DNA from: Eubacterium sp. UBA3720
GTDB lineage: Bacteria > Bacillota > Clostridia > Lachnospirales > Lachnospiraceae
Length of the DNA stretch: 32,193 nt
NCBI GenBank assembly: GCA_002371335.1
Contig: DFHP01000095.1
Span: 12,972-45,164 of the forward strand
Direction of reading: 5' to 3'
Position 1 is the first letter of the stretch; each line of letters starts with the position of its first letter. The notes below the pieces were generated by a model. The model saw only the letters and a list, made by a program, of their open reading frames with translations, did no database searches and had not been told where the DNA came from. Below are positions 16,879 through 24,371 of this stretch, one piece after another. The position numbers and the translations under genes are program-made.

Positions 16879-19470
16879 TTGGACAAACTCGAATACAGAG
16901 AAAAACTGGAAGAACTGACCAGCTATGTTAATGACCGGGATTATGAGAAGGCGCTTCCGATTGTTGAGAGTATTGACTGGAAGCGGGTAAAAAGCGTCAA
17001 AACGCTCAGCATGGTGGCTGACGTTTATGATGCGGTCAAACAGTACGAAGATGCACAGCGGATCCTGAAGCTCGCCCTGTCTCGGTCCACTATCGGACGG
17101 AACGTTCTCAGCAGACTGGTAGAGAATTCCCTGAAGCTCAATAATGTGGAAGAAGCTGAAGATTACTTTGACCGTTTCGTAAAAGCGGCGGGTGATGATA
17201 ATGTCAGATATCTTCTGCAGTATAAGATATTCAAGGCAAAAAAAGCACCTTTGAAAGCACAGATCGCTGTGTTGGAGGAGTACCGCGACAAAGAGTATAC
17301 TGAGAAATGGGCGTATGAGCTTGCGACTCTGTATGACCTTGACGGTGACCGTGATAAGTGCGTTGCGGCATGTGACGACCTGATCCTTTGGTTCGGCGAA
17401 GGCAAATATGTTCTGAAAGCTATGGATCTGAAGCTGAAATATCAGCCGCTGTCTTCTGAGCAGAAAAAAGCATATGCCAATGTACGCAGCGGCGGCACAA
17501 AGGACGCCGGAAGCGAGTCAGGAAAAGAGTCCGGGAAAAAAGCAGAAAAAAGAAAAGAAAAAGAAACGGCAGGGGCAGAAAGCAAAGCGAAAGAGACGGA
17601 AGAGAGTATTTCCGAAGCTTCCCGCGGGGAGGCTAACCGCACTGTCAACAAGGATAATCTGAAAAAGAGCATCCGTACCATATTCCAGGGTATCAGAGAA
17701 GATACTCTGTATAAAGAGAAAGATTCGGAAACTGCACGTCTGGATAATACGGTGCCGCTGGATATGCTTAATATTTCGGAGCTGGAACCGGAGACTGCAG
17801 ATGAAACAGTGATCTCTGTTACCGGCAATCCGGAGACGATCGTTTCCATGCCGAAGCAGGAAAACATCAAGAGAGCAGAAACGTCCTCTAAAGTCAGGGA
17901 TTTTGATCTTAACGCACTTCTGGAGGAAACTGCGGGATCTCTTTCCGAAGCAGTTACAAGCGGAGACTTCAGTCAGAACAACACCGTGCAGGGCGTGTCT
18001 GAAAAAGCTGAACCGACGGCAGAAGAGGTGGAAGAGTTCAGAGAAGCCATAAAGACTGTTGCTGGCGAAGATTTTATAGAAGAACCTGAACAGACGGAAC
18101 CTGAGCAGGACATCCCGGAAGTTGAGGAAGATACAGAAAGTATCAGACAGGAAAAAGCCAGAAGACGCAGCATGGATGACAGGATCGCAGCGATCCTCAG
18201 TTCAATCGAAGAACCGGAGAAACCTTCGAAGAAGATCGATGAGGCGGAATTTGGACAGGAGGCGCAGGAAGCCGGAGAGTCCGGAAAAACCGATGGGGTT
18301 TCAGGAGGTAATGAGTCTGCGGGATGGAATAATGATTCCGGTGCAGCAGAAAAAAATGCTGAAAAACGCGGAACTGATTCTGAGAAGAAAACCGGACCTG
18401 CCGGAGGGGCACACAGCGATACTGACAGTATGGATGAAGCAGACGTTAAGACTGCGGGAACAGGAACAGCGGCTTCGTCTTCAGAAAAGAACAGCGGTGC
18501 GGGAGACGGCTCCGATAAGCCGAGAAAGCCTGTCTATAATGAAGAACTGGAAATTCCGGATCTGGAAGAGACGCCGAAGCAGAAACTTGCAGGATCCAGA
18601 ACGATTAATCTGGACAAGGTCGGACAGAATACCGTACCGATCTCTCTGGATGAACTGCTCAAAGCGGAAACGCCTGAGGAACGCCGTATTCGCATCCTGA
18701 ATAAAGCGCTTCCGACAAGAATGAACGATGAGCAGCGGAAGACGTTTACATATTTTGCCAGAATACCGGGAATGGACAGCCAGATCCTTGAAGCTATCAA
18801 CAGTGTTTACGCTCATGCCGGCGAGCATACTTCCAAACATGGAAATATCGGCGTAATGGGCGCAAGGGGAACAGGAAAGTCGAAGCTGACTGAAAATCTG
18901 GTCATTACGATGTGCAGGGATCTGCAGATGCCATCCGCAAAGATCGCCAGGATCAACGGAGAAAACATGAACCGAAAAGATCCTGCCGACGTAGTAAAGA
19001 AGATGTCGGGCGGCTTCCTTATGATCGAGGATTGCAGCAGGATGACGGAGGATACCGTTAACCGGCTCAGTCAGGCGATGGAATTCAGGACAGACTGCAT
19101 GATACTGATCCTGGAAGATGAGAAGGCGGCAATGCGCGCATTCCTGAAGCAATATCCGGATTTTGCGAAGAAGATAGATACAGTAATAAATATACCGGTA
19201 TTCACAAATGATGAGCTGGTTACTTTCGCCAGGACATACGCTACAGAAAACGATTGTGATATCGATGATATGGGCGTTTTGGCACTTTATACGATCATTG
19301 GAGACAAGCAGTCCTTCGAAGAGCCGATGACTATCGCTAAAGTTAAGACCATTATGGATGGCGCGATAGCCAGCGCGAAGTCAAATACAGGCAGACGTTT
19401 CGGCAGAAGAAAGAGAAAGATGACCAATGGTCTGACTACGATTCAGGAAAAGGATTTTGAAGGCAATTGA
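16879..19470 (+). CDS. P-loop ATPase with TPR-like N-terminus and long disordered middle
   Basis: I do not recognise a named family for this 863-aa protein. Residues 1-200 look helical and TPR-like ('DVYDAVKQYEDAQRILKLALSRS'). Residues about 205-560 are Glu/Ser/Lys-rich and low-complexity, so probably disordered. The C-terminal 260 residues form an AAA+-like P-loop module: Walker A GARGTGKS at 661-668 and a Walker B-like 'GFLMIEDCS' near 712-720. Later 'VFTNDELVTFARTYATENDCDID' resembles the lid of CbxX/SpoVK-type ATPases. The end is very basic ('GRRFGRRKRK'). The start is TTG 16879 with GGGAGG eight bases upstream. Its stop overlaps the ksgA start, implying coupled translation. Confidence 0.8.
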   Translation: MDKLEYREKLEELTSYVNDRDYEKALPIVESIDWKRVKSVKTLSMVADVYDAVKQYEDAQRILKLALSRSTIGRNVLSRLVENSLKLNNVEEAEDYFDRFVKAAGDDNVRYLLQYKIFKAKKAPLKAQIAVLEEYRDKEYTEKWAYELATLYDLDGDRDKCVAACDDLILWFGEGKYVLKAMDLKLKYQPLSSEQKKAYANVRSGGTKDAGSESGKESGKKAEKRKEKETAGAESKAKETEESISEASRGEANRTVNKDNLKKSIRTIFQGIREDTLYKEKDSETARLDNTVPLDMLNISELEPETADETVISVTGNPETIVSMPKQENIKRAETSSKVRDFDLNALLEETAGSLSEAVTSGDFSQNNTVQGVSEKAEPTAEEVEEFREAIKTVAGEDFIEEPEQTEPEQDIPEVEEDTESIRQEKARRRSMDDRIAAILSSIEEPEKPSKKIDEAEFGQEAQEAGESGKTDGVSGGNESAGWNNDSGAAEKNAEKRGTDSEKKTGPAGGAHSDTDSMDEADVKTAGTGTAASSSEKNSGAGDGSDKPRKPVYNEELEIPDLEETPKQKLAGSRTINLDKVGQNTVPISLDELLKAETPEERRIRILNKALPTRMNDEQRKTFTYFARIPGMDSQILEAINSVYAHAGEHTSKHGNIGVMGARGTGKSKLTENLVITMCRDLQMPSAKIARINGENMNRKDPADVVKKMSGGFLMIEDCSRMTEDTVNRLSQAMEFRTDCMILILEDEKAAMRAFLKQYPDFAKKIDTVINIPVFTNDELVTFARTYATENDCDIDDMGVLALYTIIGDKQSFEEPMTIAKVKTIMDGAIASAKSNTGRRFGRRKRKMTNGLTTIQEKDFEGN

Positions 19471-20336
19471 GAGAAGAACCATGGCTGACCAGGCCAAATA
19501 AAACAAAAGAGGTTCTCCGGAAATACGGTTTTCATTTTCAAAAAAAATTCGGACAGAATTTTCTGCTGGATTCACATGTACTAGAAAAAATTATTGCGGC
19601 AGCAGATATCGGCCGGGACGATTTCGTAATTGAGATCGGTCCCGGCATCGGTACGCTGACGCAATATTTGTCTTATTATGCAGGAAATGTAGCAGCGGTT
19701 GAAATTGATAAGAACCTGATCCCGATCCTTGAAGATACATTGCAGGACTGGGATAATGTGGAGATCATATCGGGAGATATCATGAAGATGGATCTCCGGA
19801 AACTGATCGATGAGAGAAGCGGAGGACGAAAAGTAAAATTCGTGGCAAATCTGCCATATTATATTACAACGCCGATCCTGATGAGGCTTCTGGAGGAAAA
19901 ACTCCCCGTTTCATCCATCACCGTGATGGTGCAGAAGGAAGTAGCGGAACGTATGCAGGCAGGACCGGGAAGTAAAGACTATGGTGCTTTATCTGCCGCG
20001 GTTCAATATTACTCAGAACCCGGGATCGCCGCAAATGTGCCGGCGAATTGTTTTATCCCGCGTCCAAACGTGGGAAGCGCTGTGATAAATTTGCGGATAA
20101 AACCTGAAGAAGAGCGTGTAAAAGTGAATGATGAAGAACTCATGTTTCATCTGATCAAAGCAGCATTCGGACAGAGAAGAAAAACGATGCTGAATGCTCT
20201 GAAAAATGATAAGAGGATTCCCTATAATAAAGAGCAGATCCTTGAGGCAATGATTTCCTGCGGACTTCCTGAAAATATCAGGGGGGAAGCGCTTGCGCTG
20301 GAGCAGTACGCAGCCCTTGCGGATGCACTGGCCTGA
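19467..20336 (+). CDS. rsmA: 16S rRNA dimethyladenosine transferase
   Basis: RsmA (KsgA) dimethylates the two adjacent adenosines near the 3' end of 16S rRNA during small-subunit assembly. The 289-aa protein has the family start 'YGFHFQKKFGQNFLLD', the SAM-binding loop 'VIEIGPGIGTLTQYL', the catalytic motif NLPYY and the C-terminal 'AFGQRRKTMLNAL'. TTG at 19467 overlaps the upstream stop as TTGA. The nearby ATG at 19481 is out of frame, so the TTG is preferred. It is translationally coupled to the ATPase, hinting that the ATPase may act in ribosome or RNA biology, but position alone is weak evidence. Confidence 0.95.
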   Translation: MREEPWLTRPNKTKEVLRKYGFHFQKKFGQNFLLDSHVLEKIIAAADIGRDDFVIEIGPGIGTLTQYLSYYAGNVAAVEIDKNLIPILEDTLQDWDNVEIISGDIMKMDLRKLIDERSGGRKVKFVANLPYYITTPILMRLLEEKLPVSSITVMVQKEVAERMQAGPGSKDYGALSAAVQYYSEPGIAANVPANCFIPRPNVGSAVINLRIKPEEERVKVNDEELMFHLIKAAFGQRRKTMLNALKNDKRIPYNKEQILEAMISCGLPENIRGEALALEQYAALADALA

Positions 20337-20360
20337 TTTGTGAAGATATTGTGAAACGAA

Positions 20361-20388
20361 TTGAAAGAAATGTGATTCGTGTTATACT
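20361..20388 (+). promoter_or_regulatory. Promoter for the DUF1002 gene
   Basis: TTGAAA (20361-20366) and TATACT (20383-20388) are 16 bases apart. It starts a leader of about 200 nt that can fold extensively. Confidence 0.55.
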
Positions 20389-20393
20389 GTGGC

Positions 20394-20590
20394 TATCGCA
20401 GGGCAGAAACGGATCACCGCAGGACAGGTTTCATTCTGTCAGCAGATTCCTTCACTTGGATCGACTCAGAGTGAAGCGGCGAAATCAGTCCTGCACATTC
20501 ATCCGCATGATCGGGGGATTGGGGAAGCATTACCCGGCGCACGGCTCTGGCAGGTATTCAGAGCCGCATCGCGGAAGAAAGGAATAAGGG
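20394..20590 (+). promoter_or_regulatory. Structured leader of the DUF1002 gene, class unknown
   Basis: GCAGGAC (20419-20425) can pair with GTCCTGC (20488-20494), enclosing a 7-bp hairpin CTTCACT/AGTGAAG (20450-20456 with 20470-20476). Closer to the gene is the 8-bp hairpin CGGCTCTG/CAGAGCCG (20542-20566). It does not match the conserved cores I remember for c-di-AMP (ydaO), c-di-GMP-I, SAM or cobalamin riboswitches. It could be a new cis-regulatory RNA or just incidental structure. Confidence 0.35.
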
Positions 20591-20593
20591 AGT

Positions 20594-21508
20594 ATGATAA
20601 AAAACAGGAGAAATATTATCGCAGGTGTTCTCTGCGGCGTGATGCTTACTGCAGCCGCAGCAGGAACAGCTTCAAACGTCGGGGCGGCAGCAGTCGGTCA
20701 GACCTGTGTCAGTCTGGGGGCTGACCTGAATCCGTCCCAGAGAGAGCACGTACTTTCGCTGATGAATCTGACGGAAGCGGATCTGGCAAACTGTACAGTG
20801 GTAACGGTAACAAATGATGAAGAGCATGCGGCGTATGACGCATATCTGCCGCAGGAAGTTATCGGAGGCAATTCATTATCCAGCGCAAAGGTCGTAGCGA
20901 AGGAGGAAGGGAACGGAATCAATGTCGCTACCCAGAATATTTCCTACTGCACGGTGGAAATGTATCAGAACGCGCTGGTTACTGCAGGCGTCAGGAATGC
21001 GGATGTGATCGTTGCCGGACCGGAGAGAATTTCAGGAACCGCAGCCCTGCTGGGAATCACAAAAGCTTATGAGACCATGACGGGCGAATCCCTGAAAGCG
21101 GAGGGCGTCGATACGGCCGCGAATGAGCTGGTCATTACGAGTGAACTGGGCGAAGAGCTTGGAGATCAGGAAAAAGCCGCAAAACTGATAGCCACACTGA
21201 AGGAAGCCGTAGCAGAAGGAATCGACGATGAAGAAGATATATCAGAGTTGATTGATAAAGCGGCGCAGGAGCTTGACATCACACTTACAGAAGAACAGAA
21301 AAACCAGATCATGGAGCTGATGAGAAAGATCAGCCGGCTGAATCTGGACAAAGAAGAGCTTAAGTCCCAGGTAAAGGATCTCTATGAGACACTTAAGAGC
21401 GAAGGGCTGAATCTCGGCATTTCAGATGTACAGGCTGACGGCATTATTGATACGATCGTCAACTGGTTCATTTCTATCTGGGAAAAACTGAGGAGTATAT
21501 TCTCATAA
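20594..21508 (+). CDS. Secreted DUF1002 (YpuA-like) protein
   Basis: This 304-aa protein has a clear Sec signal peptide (basic 'MIKNRRNI', hydrophobic core, Ala-rich cleavage area near residue 30-35). The N-terminal domain includes 'LGADLNPSQREHVLSLM', typical of DUF1002, and 'NADVIVAGPERISGTAALLGITKAYE'. The C-terminal 120 residues are helical and acidic. The family's function is unknown; B. subtilis YpuA is a cell-envelope-linked example. ATG 20594 has AAGGGAG upstream. It sits behind a structured leader and before a hairpin followed by Ts. Confidence 0.85.
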   Translation: MIKNRRNIIAGVLCGVMLTAAAAGTASNVGAAAVGQTCVSLGADLNPSQREHVLSLMNLTEADLANCTVVTVTNDEEHAAYDAYLPQEVIGGNSLSSAKVVAKEEGNGINVATQNISYCTVEMYQNALVTAGVRNADVIVAGPERISGTAALLGITKAYETMTGESLKAEGVDTAANELVITSELGEELGDQEKAAKLIATLKEAVAEGIDDEEDISELIDKAAQELDITLTEEQKNQIMELMRKISRLNLDKEELKSQVKDLYETLKSEGLNLGISDVQADGIIDTIVNWFISIWEKLRSIFS

Positions 21509-21532
21509 AGACGAATTATATCTGAAAGAAAA

Positions 21533-21575
21533 CAGCCGATCCCGAGAATCGGCAGGAACGCCAGAGGCGTTTTTG
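21533..21575 (+). terminator. Terminator after the DUF1002 gene, containing the AGA-loop repeat module
   Basis: Two consecutive hairpins occur: GCCGAT/ATCGGC, then GAACGCC-AGA-GGCGTTTTT, with five Ts. The second is a shortened copy of the AGA-loop module in the repeats at 6737 and 31268, here working as an ordinary terminator. Confidence 0.65.
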
Positions 21576-21898
21576 AAAAATCTGACACAGATGAGAAATA
21601 TATCATCTGCTGACATTTATAATGACACATAACAAAGGAAATACGCCGCTGGCTTATAAAAAAGCTATGCGGCGTATAATACTATATTTAATACTATATT
21701 TAAATCTCGAGAGAGATCCGGCGCGGGGTTCGGGTCAGCTTCAGCCGGCATCTTCCGGGCAGCGGTACTAATAAATTTTCTTCAAAGGTGCCGGAAGTTC
21801 TAAAGCTTAAGGTTAGTGTTGACTGTTATAAAGGTGATTTGGTAGTATAATAATATTAGAAATTGTTATTAATATTAAAAACTATTTGCAATTGAAAC
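21576..21898. other. Spacer before perR with strong hairpin and 12-bp direct repeat
   Basis: ATACGCCGC (21641-21649) pairs perfectly with GCGGCGTAT (21669-21677); an inner TGGCTT/AAGCTA stem extends it. It is followed at once by two tandem copies of AATACTATATTT (21678-21701). TTGACT (21819) and TATAAT (21846) exist but are 21 bases apart, so the perR promoter is not settled. AT-rich PerR-box-like sequence lies at 21845-21880. No gene is seen. Confidence 0.5.
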
Positions 21899-21910
21899 GG
21901 AGGCATCAAA

Positions 21911-22309
21911 GTGGCAACATTAAAATACAGCCGTCAGCGGGAGTCTATTAAGACAAACCTGATGCAGCGCAAGGATCATCCGACTGCGGATATGGTATAT
22001 TCGGACATACGAATTGAATATCCGAATATCAGTCTGGGAACCGTTTACCGTAATCTCGCGCTGCTTACGGAACTTGGAGAGATACAGAAAATCTCATCCA
22101 TAGACGGACCGGATCGTTATGATGGCCAGGCAAAGCCTCATAATCACTTTGTATGTAAAAAATGCGGAAAGATCGTGGACGTTATGAATACGCCCATGGA
22201 CAGCCTTATGAAGAGTATGTCCTCGGATTTTGAAGGTTTGGTGGAAGAATGCAACATTACTTTTTACGGAGTCTGTAAAGAATGTGCGCAGAAGGAAGGA
22301 CTGATCTGA
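21911..22309 (+). CDS. perR: PerR-type peroxide-sensing Fur-family repressor
   Basis: PerR represses peroxide-defence genes and is inactivated by iron-catalysed His oxidation. The 132-aa protein has the Fur winged-helix ('TADMVYSDIRIEYPNISLGTVYRNLALLTELGEI') and two CxxC zinc pairs (C82/C85, C122/C125). H23, D71, H77, H79 and D90 match B. subtilis PerR H37, D85, H91, H93 and D104 with a constant offset of 14. Asp at 71, where Fur has Glu, favours PerR. The start is GTG 21911 with CGGAGG eight bases upstream. A rubrerythrin gene follows directly, the expected target in an anaerobe. Confidence 0.9.
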   Translation: MATLKYSRQRESIKTNLMQRKDHPTADMVYSDIRIEYPNISLGTVYRNLALLTELGEIQKISSIDGPDRYDGQAKPHNHFVCKKCGKIVDVMNTPMDSLMKSMSSDFEGLVEECNITFYGVCKECAQKEGLI

Positions 22310-22354
22310 GCCTGATGTGAGCAGCTGCTGTAAAGACCTGTTATAGAATTAGCA

Positions 22355-22384
22355 TTGACTATCCATGTGTTTGGTTGATAAGAT
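22355..22384 (+). promoter_or_regulatory. Promoter for reverse rubrerythrin
   Basis: TTGACT (22355-22360) and TAAGAT (22379-22384) are 18 bases apart. The initially transcribed region holds ATTTGCAAT (22417-22425), ending 18 bases before the start codon. The same 9-mer is in the same position before perR (21884-21892), suggesting a shared operator. Confidence 0.55.
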
Positions 22385-22443
22385 GATATCAGAAAAGATA
22401 ACTATTATTGATTTTGATTTGCAATAGAAAGGAATTAACTGAT

Positions 22444-22986
22444 ATGAAAAAATGGGTATGCAGTGTTTGTGGTTATGTTCATGAGGGAGATACTCCTCCG
22501 GAGCAGTGTCCTGTATGTAAAGTTCCGGCTTCCAAGTTCGTTGAGCAGGCAGGCGAGCTGACATGGGCAGCAGAGCATGTGATCGGCGTAGCTGCAGACG
22601 TTCCTGAGGATATTAAGAACGATCTGAGATCCAACTTTGAGGGTGAGTGCTCTGAGGTAGGAATGTATCTGGCTATGGCACGCGCGGCTCACAGAGAAGG
22701 ATATCCGGAGATCGGTCTTTATTATGAAAAAGCAGCTTATGAAGAGGCTGAGCATGCAGCTAAATTTGCAGAGCTTCTGGGCGAGTGCGTATCCGCAAGC
22801 ACGAAAGAGAACCTCAGAGTTCGTGTAGAAGCTGAGAACGGTGCTACCCTTGGAAAGACAGATCTGGCAAAACGCGCTAAAGCACTGAACCTTGACGCAA
22901 TCCATGACACAGTTCATGAGATGGCACGTGACGAGGCAAGACACGGCAAAGCATTTAAAGGACTTCTGGACAGATACTTTGGCTGA
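22444..22986 (+). CDS. Reverse rubrerythrin
   Basis: This 180-aa protein is predicted to reduce hydrogen peroxide, and possibly oxygen, in the cytoplasm using electrons from NADH-linked partners. The rubredoxin FeS4 domain is N-terminal (C6, C9, C22, C25), followed by a four-helix diiron domain with 'EYEAEH'-type ExxH motifs ('YEEAEHAAKF', 'MARDEARHGKAF'). This order is opposite to classical rubrerythrin and matches the reverse rubrerythrins of clostridia. ATG 22444 has AAAGGAATT upstream; the in-frame ATG at 22408 lies too early. It has its own promoter after perR, with which it forms an oxidative-stress pair. Confidence 0.93.
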   Translation: MKKWVCSVCGYVHEGDTPPEQCPVCKVPASKFVEQAGELTWAAEHVIGVAADVPEDIKNDLRSNFEGECSEVGMYLAMARAAHREGYPEIGLYYEKAAYEEAEHAAKFAELLGECVSASTKENLRVRVEAENGATLGKTDLAKRAKALNLDAIHDTVHEMARDEARHGKAFKGLLDRYFG

Positions 22987-23062
22987 TGATCTGACTTGGC
23001 GGACCATACCGCTGCAGCAGAAAAGCTTAAAAGTGAATTTGAAATCAAATATGAAACAAAAA

Positions 23063-23099
23063 GAAGGAGCAGGGGAATCCCTGTTCCTTCGTTTTTTTT
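23063..23099 (+). terminator. Rho-independent terminator after rubrerythrin
   Basis: A 12-bp stem pairs GAAGGAGCAGGG with CCCTGTTCCTTC (one GU) and is followed by G and eight Ts. Confidence 0.9.
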
Positions 23100-23171
23100 C
23101 GCCCAAAGGGAGTTTTGGTGCCTCATACGCCGGCATGGAGATTACTTTTGAAATATTCTCCTGGGGCTGCG

Positions 23172-23230
23172 GTGCATAAAGGAAGGCAGCTTCGCTGCTG
23201 TGCGGCGGCACGCAAAGTCCTTATGCGCAC
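23172..23230. repeat. Small branched palindromic repeat, family G, complete copy
   Basis: An outer stem GCATAA(A)GGA/TCCTTATGC encloses two hairpins: GCAGC-TTC-GCTGC and GTGC-GGCG-GCAC. The first part, starting AAAGGAAGGCAGC, recurs at the window end (32168). It also contains CGCAAAGTCC, shared with the repeat at 2392-2401. It is not a tRNA. Confidence 0.6.
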
Positions 23231-23329
23231 CTCGAGATTTAATATCGATCCTTTGCATGATGATGAAATTAGCATATTTTTCGTATATGCAAGGGAAAAC
23301 CGGTGCTGTGCCGGTATGAGGACACCATG

Positions 23330-23343
23330 TGAAATCCATTTCA
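23330..23343. promoter_or_regulatory. Operator-like palindrome O1, sucrose locus
   Basis: TGAAATCCATTTCA is one base from a perfect palindrome and differs by one base from O2 at 23432-23445. The centres are 102 bp apart, near ten helical turns, fitting DNA looping by a LacI-family tetramer. The likely protein is the repressor at 29366. Confidence 0.6.
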
Positions 23344-23383
23344 TAAATTTTTCACAAATTGGTATATCGCTTTTCACTAATAA

Positions 23384-23389
23384 TTGACA
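23384..23389 (+). promoter_or_regulatory. -35 box candidate for the sucrose operon
   Basis: A perfect TTGACA lies between the two operator palindromes. The -10 is unclear: the best AT-rich hexamer TATTAT (23414-23419) is 24 bases away. A promoter between O1 and O2 is expected but its exact boxes are not resolved. Confidence 0.35.
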
Positions 23390-23431
23390 ATTTACAAAAG
23401 AAAAAAGGTCATGTATTATTGAAATTACAAA

Positions 23432-23445
23432 TGAAATCGATTTCA
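23432..23445. promoter_or_regulatory. Operator-like palindrome O2, also a cre match
   Basis: TGAAATCGATTTCA is a perfect 14-bp palindrome ending 26 bases before the HAD gene. With the preceding A it also fits the CcpA cre consensus (WTGNAANCGNWNNCW). Repression by the local LacI-family protein and catabolite control by CcpA are both possible. Confidence 0.65.
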
Positions 23446-23471
23446 CTTATTAATCAAGCAGGTAAATAATT

Positions 23472-24314
23472 ATGAGAAAAAAAGTGGTTTTTTTGGACAT
23501 TGACGGGACGCTCACCATACCGGGACAGAATGAGCCGCCGGCTTCCGCTCTGGAGGCAATTCGGAGAGCACAGGCACTGGGACATTATATATTTCTGTGC
23601 AGCGGAAGAAATTATGGCATGTTAAAGCCTCTTTTACAGTATGGATTTGACGGCTATGTGGCAAGTTCAGGTGGGTATATCGTCTGTAATGATCAGATTA
23701 TTTATGATTCACCGATGACAAAGGAGCAGAGCGATTTTGCATCGGAAGTGCTGAAGCGGAACGGTATCTTCCGCACGGTTGAGTGCAGGGACGGATCCTT
23801 TACCGATGAAGGGTTCAAAACGTTCCTGAAGGAAACGGCGGAAGCAAAAGGCGAAGGAAACAGTGAGCTTCTCCGCTGGCGTGAGCAGATCGAGTCATCT
23901 TTGAATATAAGGCCGATGGAAGAATATAACGGTCAGCCGATTTATAAGATGGTGATGATGGCTCCGACAGAAGAGAGTCTTACTGAACCGAAAGAACTTC
24001 TGAAGGATATACTGAATGTGGTCATTCTGGGAAAGGAGAAGGATGCTTTTATAAACGGAGAGCTGGTCGGAAAAGATTTTGACAAGGGGCTGGCCGTGGA
24101 GAGAGTATGTGCTTATCTGAATATTCCGGTTGAGGACTCGGTTGGTTTCGGCGACAGCATGAATGACAGAGAAATGCTTGAAAAGGTGGGATATTCTGTT
24201 TGCATGGAAAATGGAACAGAAGAGATGAAAAAGCTTGCTGATCATGTCTGTCCTGCCGTAGAGCAGGACGGACTGTATCAGGGCTTTGAAGTTTGTGGTC
24301 TGATGCGGGAGTGA
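23472..24314 (+). CDS. Cof-type HAD-superfamily phosphatase, first gene of the sucrose locus
   Basis: This 280-aa cytoplasmic phosphatase belongs to the Cof/C2b HAD group that acts on sugar phosphates, FMN or PLP. Motif I is 'VVFLDIDGTLT' with nucleophile D9 and D11. Motif II includes the Ser of 'LCSGRN', motif III is the Lys of 'GKDFDKG', and motif IV is 'GFGDSMNDREML'. All four are intact. It leads an operon for PTS uptake of sucrose, with the next gene 57 bases on. Sucrose-6-phosphate phosphatases of plants and cyanobacteria are also C2b HADs, so dephosphorylating the imported sugar is an attractive role. That is inference; detoxifying excess phosphosugar is the main alternative. Confidence 0.85.
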   Translation: MRKKVVFLDIDGTLTIPGQNEPPASALEAIRRAQALGHYIFLCSGRNYGMLKPLLQYGFDGYVASSGGYIVCNDQIIYDSPMTKEQSDFASEVLKRNGIFRTVECRDGSFTDEGFKTFLKETAEAKGEGNSELLRWREQIESSLNIRPMEEYNGQPIYKMVMMAPTEESLTEPKELLKDILNVVILGKEKDAFINGELVGKDFDKGLAVERVCAYLNIPVEDSVGFGDSMNDREMLEKVGYSVCMENGTEEMKKLADHVCPAVEQDGLYQGFEVCGLMRE

Positions 24315-24371
24315 TCCGGTATCAGAAGGTACAGTATAATATTTATTTCTGAGAAGAAGAGGTAAACAACT

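Noticed and set aside
20394..20440. c-di-GMP-I or c-di-AMP riboswitch
   Set aside because: CGCAGGGC and GGGGA pieces look suggestive, but the invariant cores of both classes are absent.
23172..23230. tRNA gene
   Set aside because: The branched fold has only two inner hairpins and lacks the TTC loop, anticodon arm and acceptor end.
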